From contig NZ_JAHKPO010000015.1 in NCBI RefSeq assembly GCF_018860365.1, positions 1 to 64,000 on the forward strand: a DNA stretch of 64,000 nucleotides, read 5' to 3'. Below, in pieces: positions 62,976-64,000 of this stretch. The first letter of the stretch is position 1, and each line of letters opens with the position of its first letter. The DNA comes from Arenibacter algicola. GTDB lineage: Bacteria > Bacteroidota > Bacteroidia > Flavobacteriales > Flavobacteriaceae. The notes under the pieces were generated by a model. The model saw nothing but the letters and a program-made list of their open reading frames with translations, ran no database searches and was not told the DNA's origin. A program made the position numbers and the translations under genes.

Positions 62976-64000
62976 ATGAAAGAGGATTATTTTAAGTACC
63001 AGGCACAAACTTCTTCACACCCTTTGGCTTTGGAAATTTCACACGCCAAGGGAAGTTATATTTACGACACCAAAGGAAGGGCACATCTCGATTTTGTTGC
63101 CGGAGTATCCGCGTGCAGCCTGGGACATTGCCATCCAAGAGTGGTAAATGCCATTCAGGATCAAGTACAGAAATATATGCACGTAATGGTCTATGGCGAA
63201 TACATTCAGGAACCCGCCGTTGCCTATACCAAGTTGCTGGCAAGCCTTCTCCCTGCACCGTTGGAAACCACCTATTTGGTGAATTCCGGGACGGAAGCCA
63301 TTGAAGGGGCATTAAAATTGGCCAGAAGGTTTACAGGGAGAAGTCAAATTTTATCAGCCAAGAATGCTTACCACGGAAATACCATGGGAAGTTTAAGCAT
63401 TATGGGCTATGAAGAGCGTAAAAGTGCTTTTAGACCACTTATCCCAGATGTTGGTTTCATTCGTTTTAATTCCGAAGAGGATTTATTAAAAATAACGGAA
63501 AGAACTGCGGGAGTAGTTTTGGAGACCATTCAAGGTGGAGCCGGTTTTATTTTACCGGAGAACGGGTACTTAAAAAAGGTAAGGGAACGATGTACCGCTA
63601 TGGGAGCCATGCTAATCCTTGATGAAATACAACCTGGATTTGGGCGCACCGGAAAGTTGTTCGCCTTTGAGCACTATGATTGTGTTCCGGATATTCTGGT
63701 TATTGGAAAGGGAATGGCCGGTGGTTTGCCGGTAGGCGCATTTGTAGCTTCCCACCACATGATGCAATCACTAATAGAGAACCCTAAACTAGGTCATATT
63801 ACCACCTTTGGAGGCAATCCTGTAATTGCTGCGGCCTGTCTAGCAACCCTGCAGGAAATAACCGAAAGCAAGCTTATTCAGGAATCCTTGGAAAAGGAAG
63901 CACTTTTTAGAAAACTTTTGCAGCAACCATTAATAAAGGAAATTCGAGGTAAAGGATTGATGTTGGCTTTAATAATGGAAAAACCTGAAGTGGCCAATGA
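62976..64000 (+). CDS. Class III aminotransferase, acetylornithine/ornithine type (cut at window end)
   Basis: The window ends inside this gene; 341 codons are present from an ATG 5 nt after the OstA-like stop. Family motifs include GRAHLDFVAGVSACSLGHCHPRV, TTYLVNSGTEAIEGALKLARRFTG, AYHGNTMGSLSI, LDEIQPGFGRTGKLFAFEHYD and the PLP-lysine site VIGKGMAGGLPVGAF. These match the acetylornithine/ornithine/aspartate family of fold-type I aminotransferases. Which substrate it prefers cannot be set without the C-terminus and genome context. Probably co-transcribed with the OstA-like gene, though functionally unrelated. Confidence 0.93.
   Translation, partial: MKEDYFKYQAQTSSHPLALEISHAKGSYIYDTKGRAHLDFVAGVSACSLGHCHPRVVNAIQDQVQKYMHVMVYGEYIQEPAVAYTKLLASLLPAPLETTYLVNSGTEAIEGALKLARRFTGRSQILSAKNAYHGNTMGSLSIMGYEERKSAFRPLIPDVGFIRFNSEEDLLKITERTAGVVLETIQGGAGFILPENGYLKKVRERCTAMGAMLILDEIQPGFGRTGKLFAFEHYDCVPDILVIGKGMAGGLPVGAFVASHHMMQSLIENPKLGHITTFGGNPVIAAACLATLQEITESKLIQESLEKEALFRKLLQQPLIKEIRGKGLMLALIMEKPEVAN

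Overview
The window is a gene-dense, AT-rich chromosomal segment from a member of the Bacteroidota, almost certainly a marine, gliding-type Flavobacteriaceae. The evidence is internal: a GldI gliding-motility lipoprotein, peptide lipoproteins and Bacteroidota-restricted domain families (DUF3810, DUF4920, DUF4197, DUF6268-like), a flavobacterial OstA-like protein, type III and eukaryote-like type II glutamine synthetases, absence of Shine-Dalgarno sequences, and repeated promoter elements of the Bacteroidota form TAnnTTTG. No rRNA, tRNA, insertion sequence, prophage, CRISPR array or restriction system was seen. The genus cannot be fixed from the sequence alone.

Layout. 1-3.4 kb (minus): a cyclophilin-FKBP fusion, an M28 peptidase and a PPK2 polyphosphate kinase. 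3.8-9.8 kb: a secreted helical protein, then a minus-strand run of an ABC exporter pair, an MscS channel, an outer-membrane protein and an NtrC-like regulator without its DNA-binding domain. 9.84-10.5 kb: a gene-free block with four copies of a roughly 80-bp two-hairpin repeat. 10.5-16.8 kb: dnaJ, grpE, tRNA-modifying mnmD, ilvE, a MazG-like pyrophosphohydrolase and two tiny membrane proteins. 17.0-20.5 kb: crcB, then P-II protein, ammonium transporter and a beta-barrel porin. 20.5-36.7 kb: mostly housekeeping and hypothetical genes, including the fused isobutyryl-CoA mutase icmF, purU, pyrF, prfA, a two-gene mini ABC transporter, apbE, a Rieske protein and purM. 36.8-40.2 kb: two glutamine synthetases of different families, divergently transcribed. 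40-54 kb: envelope proteins, a cation antiporter, nrnA-gldI-PPIase, pepD, a DUF3810 protein and two large amidohydrolase-like proteins. 54.7-64 kb (plus): rRNA/tRNA methyltransferase, Ste24-type protease, (p)ppGpp synthetase/hydrolase, Fur-family regulator, purA, an OstA-like protein with a SPOR-like tail, and an aminotransferase cut by the window end.

How the genes work together. The most coherent system is nitrogen assimilation. Ammonium uptake (P-II/Amt) at 17.6-19.3 kb and the glutamine synthetase pair at 36.8-40.2 kb lie 20 kb apart, yet their promoters share a two-site architecture: an ATACCCCC-N9-GGGG inverted repeat, a second weaker copy exactly 52 bp away, and a TATTTTTGTCT -7 region 37-38 bp beyond the start of the proximal copy. 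This looks like an undescribed nitrogen-responsive operator, and it is the observation most worth following up. Other notable points are three genes whose -7 box ends exactly 5 nt before the ATG (predicted leaderless mRNAs), a DnaJ that keeps only one of two zinc centres, TTG start codons nested in upstream TGA stops, and amidohydrolase lobes that have lost their metal ligands.
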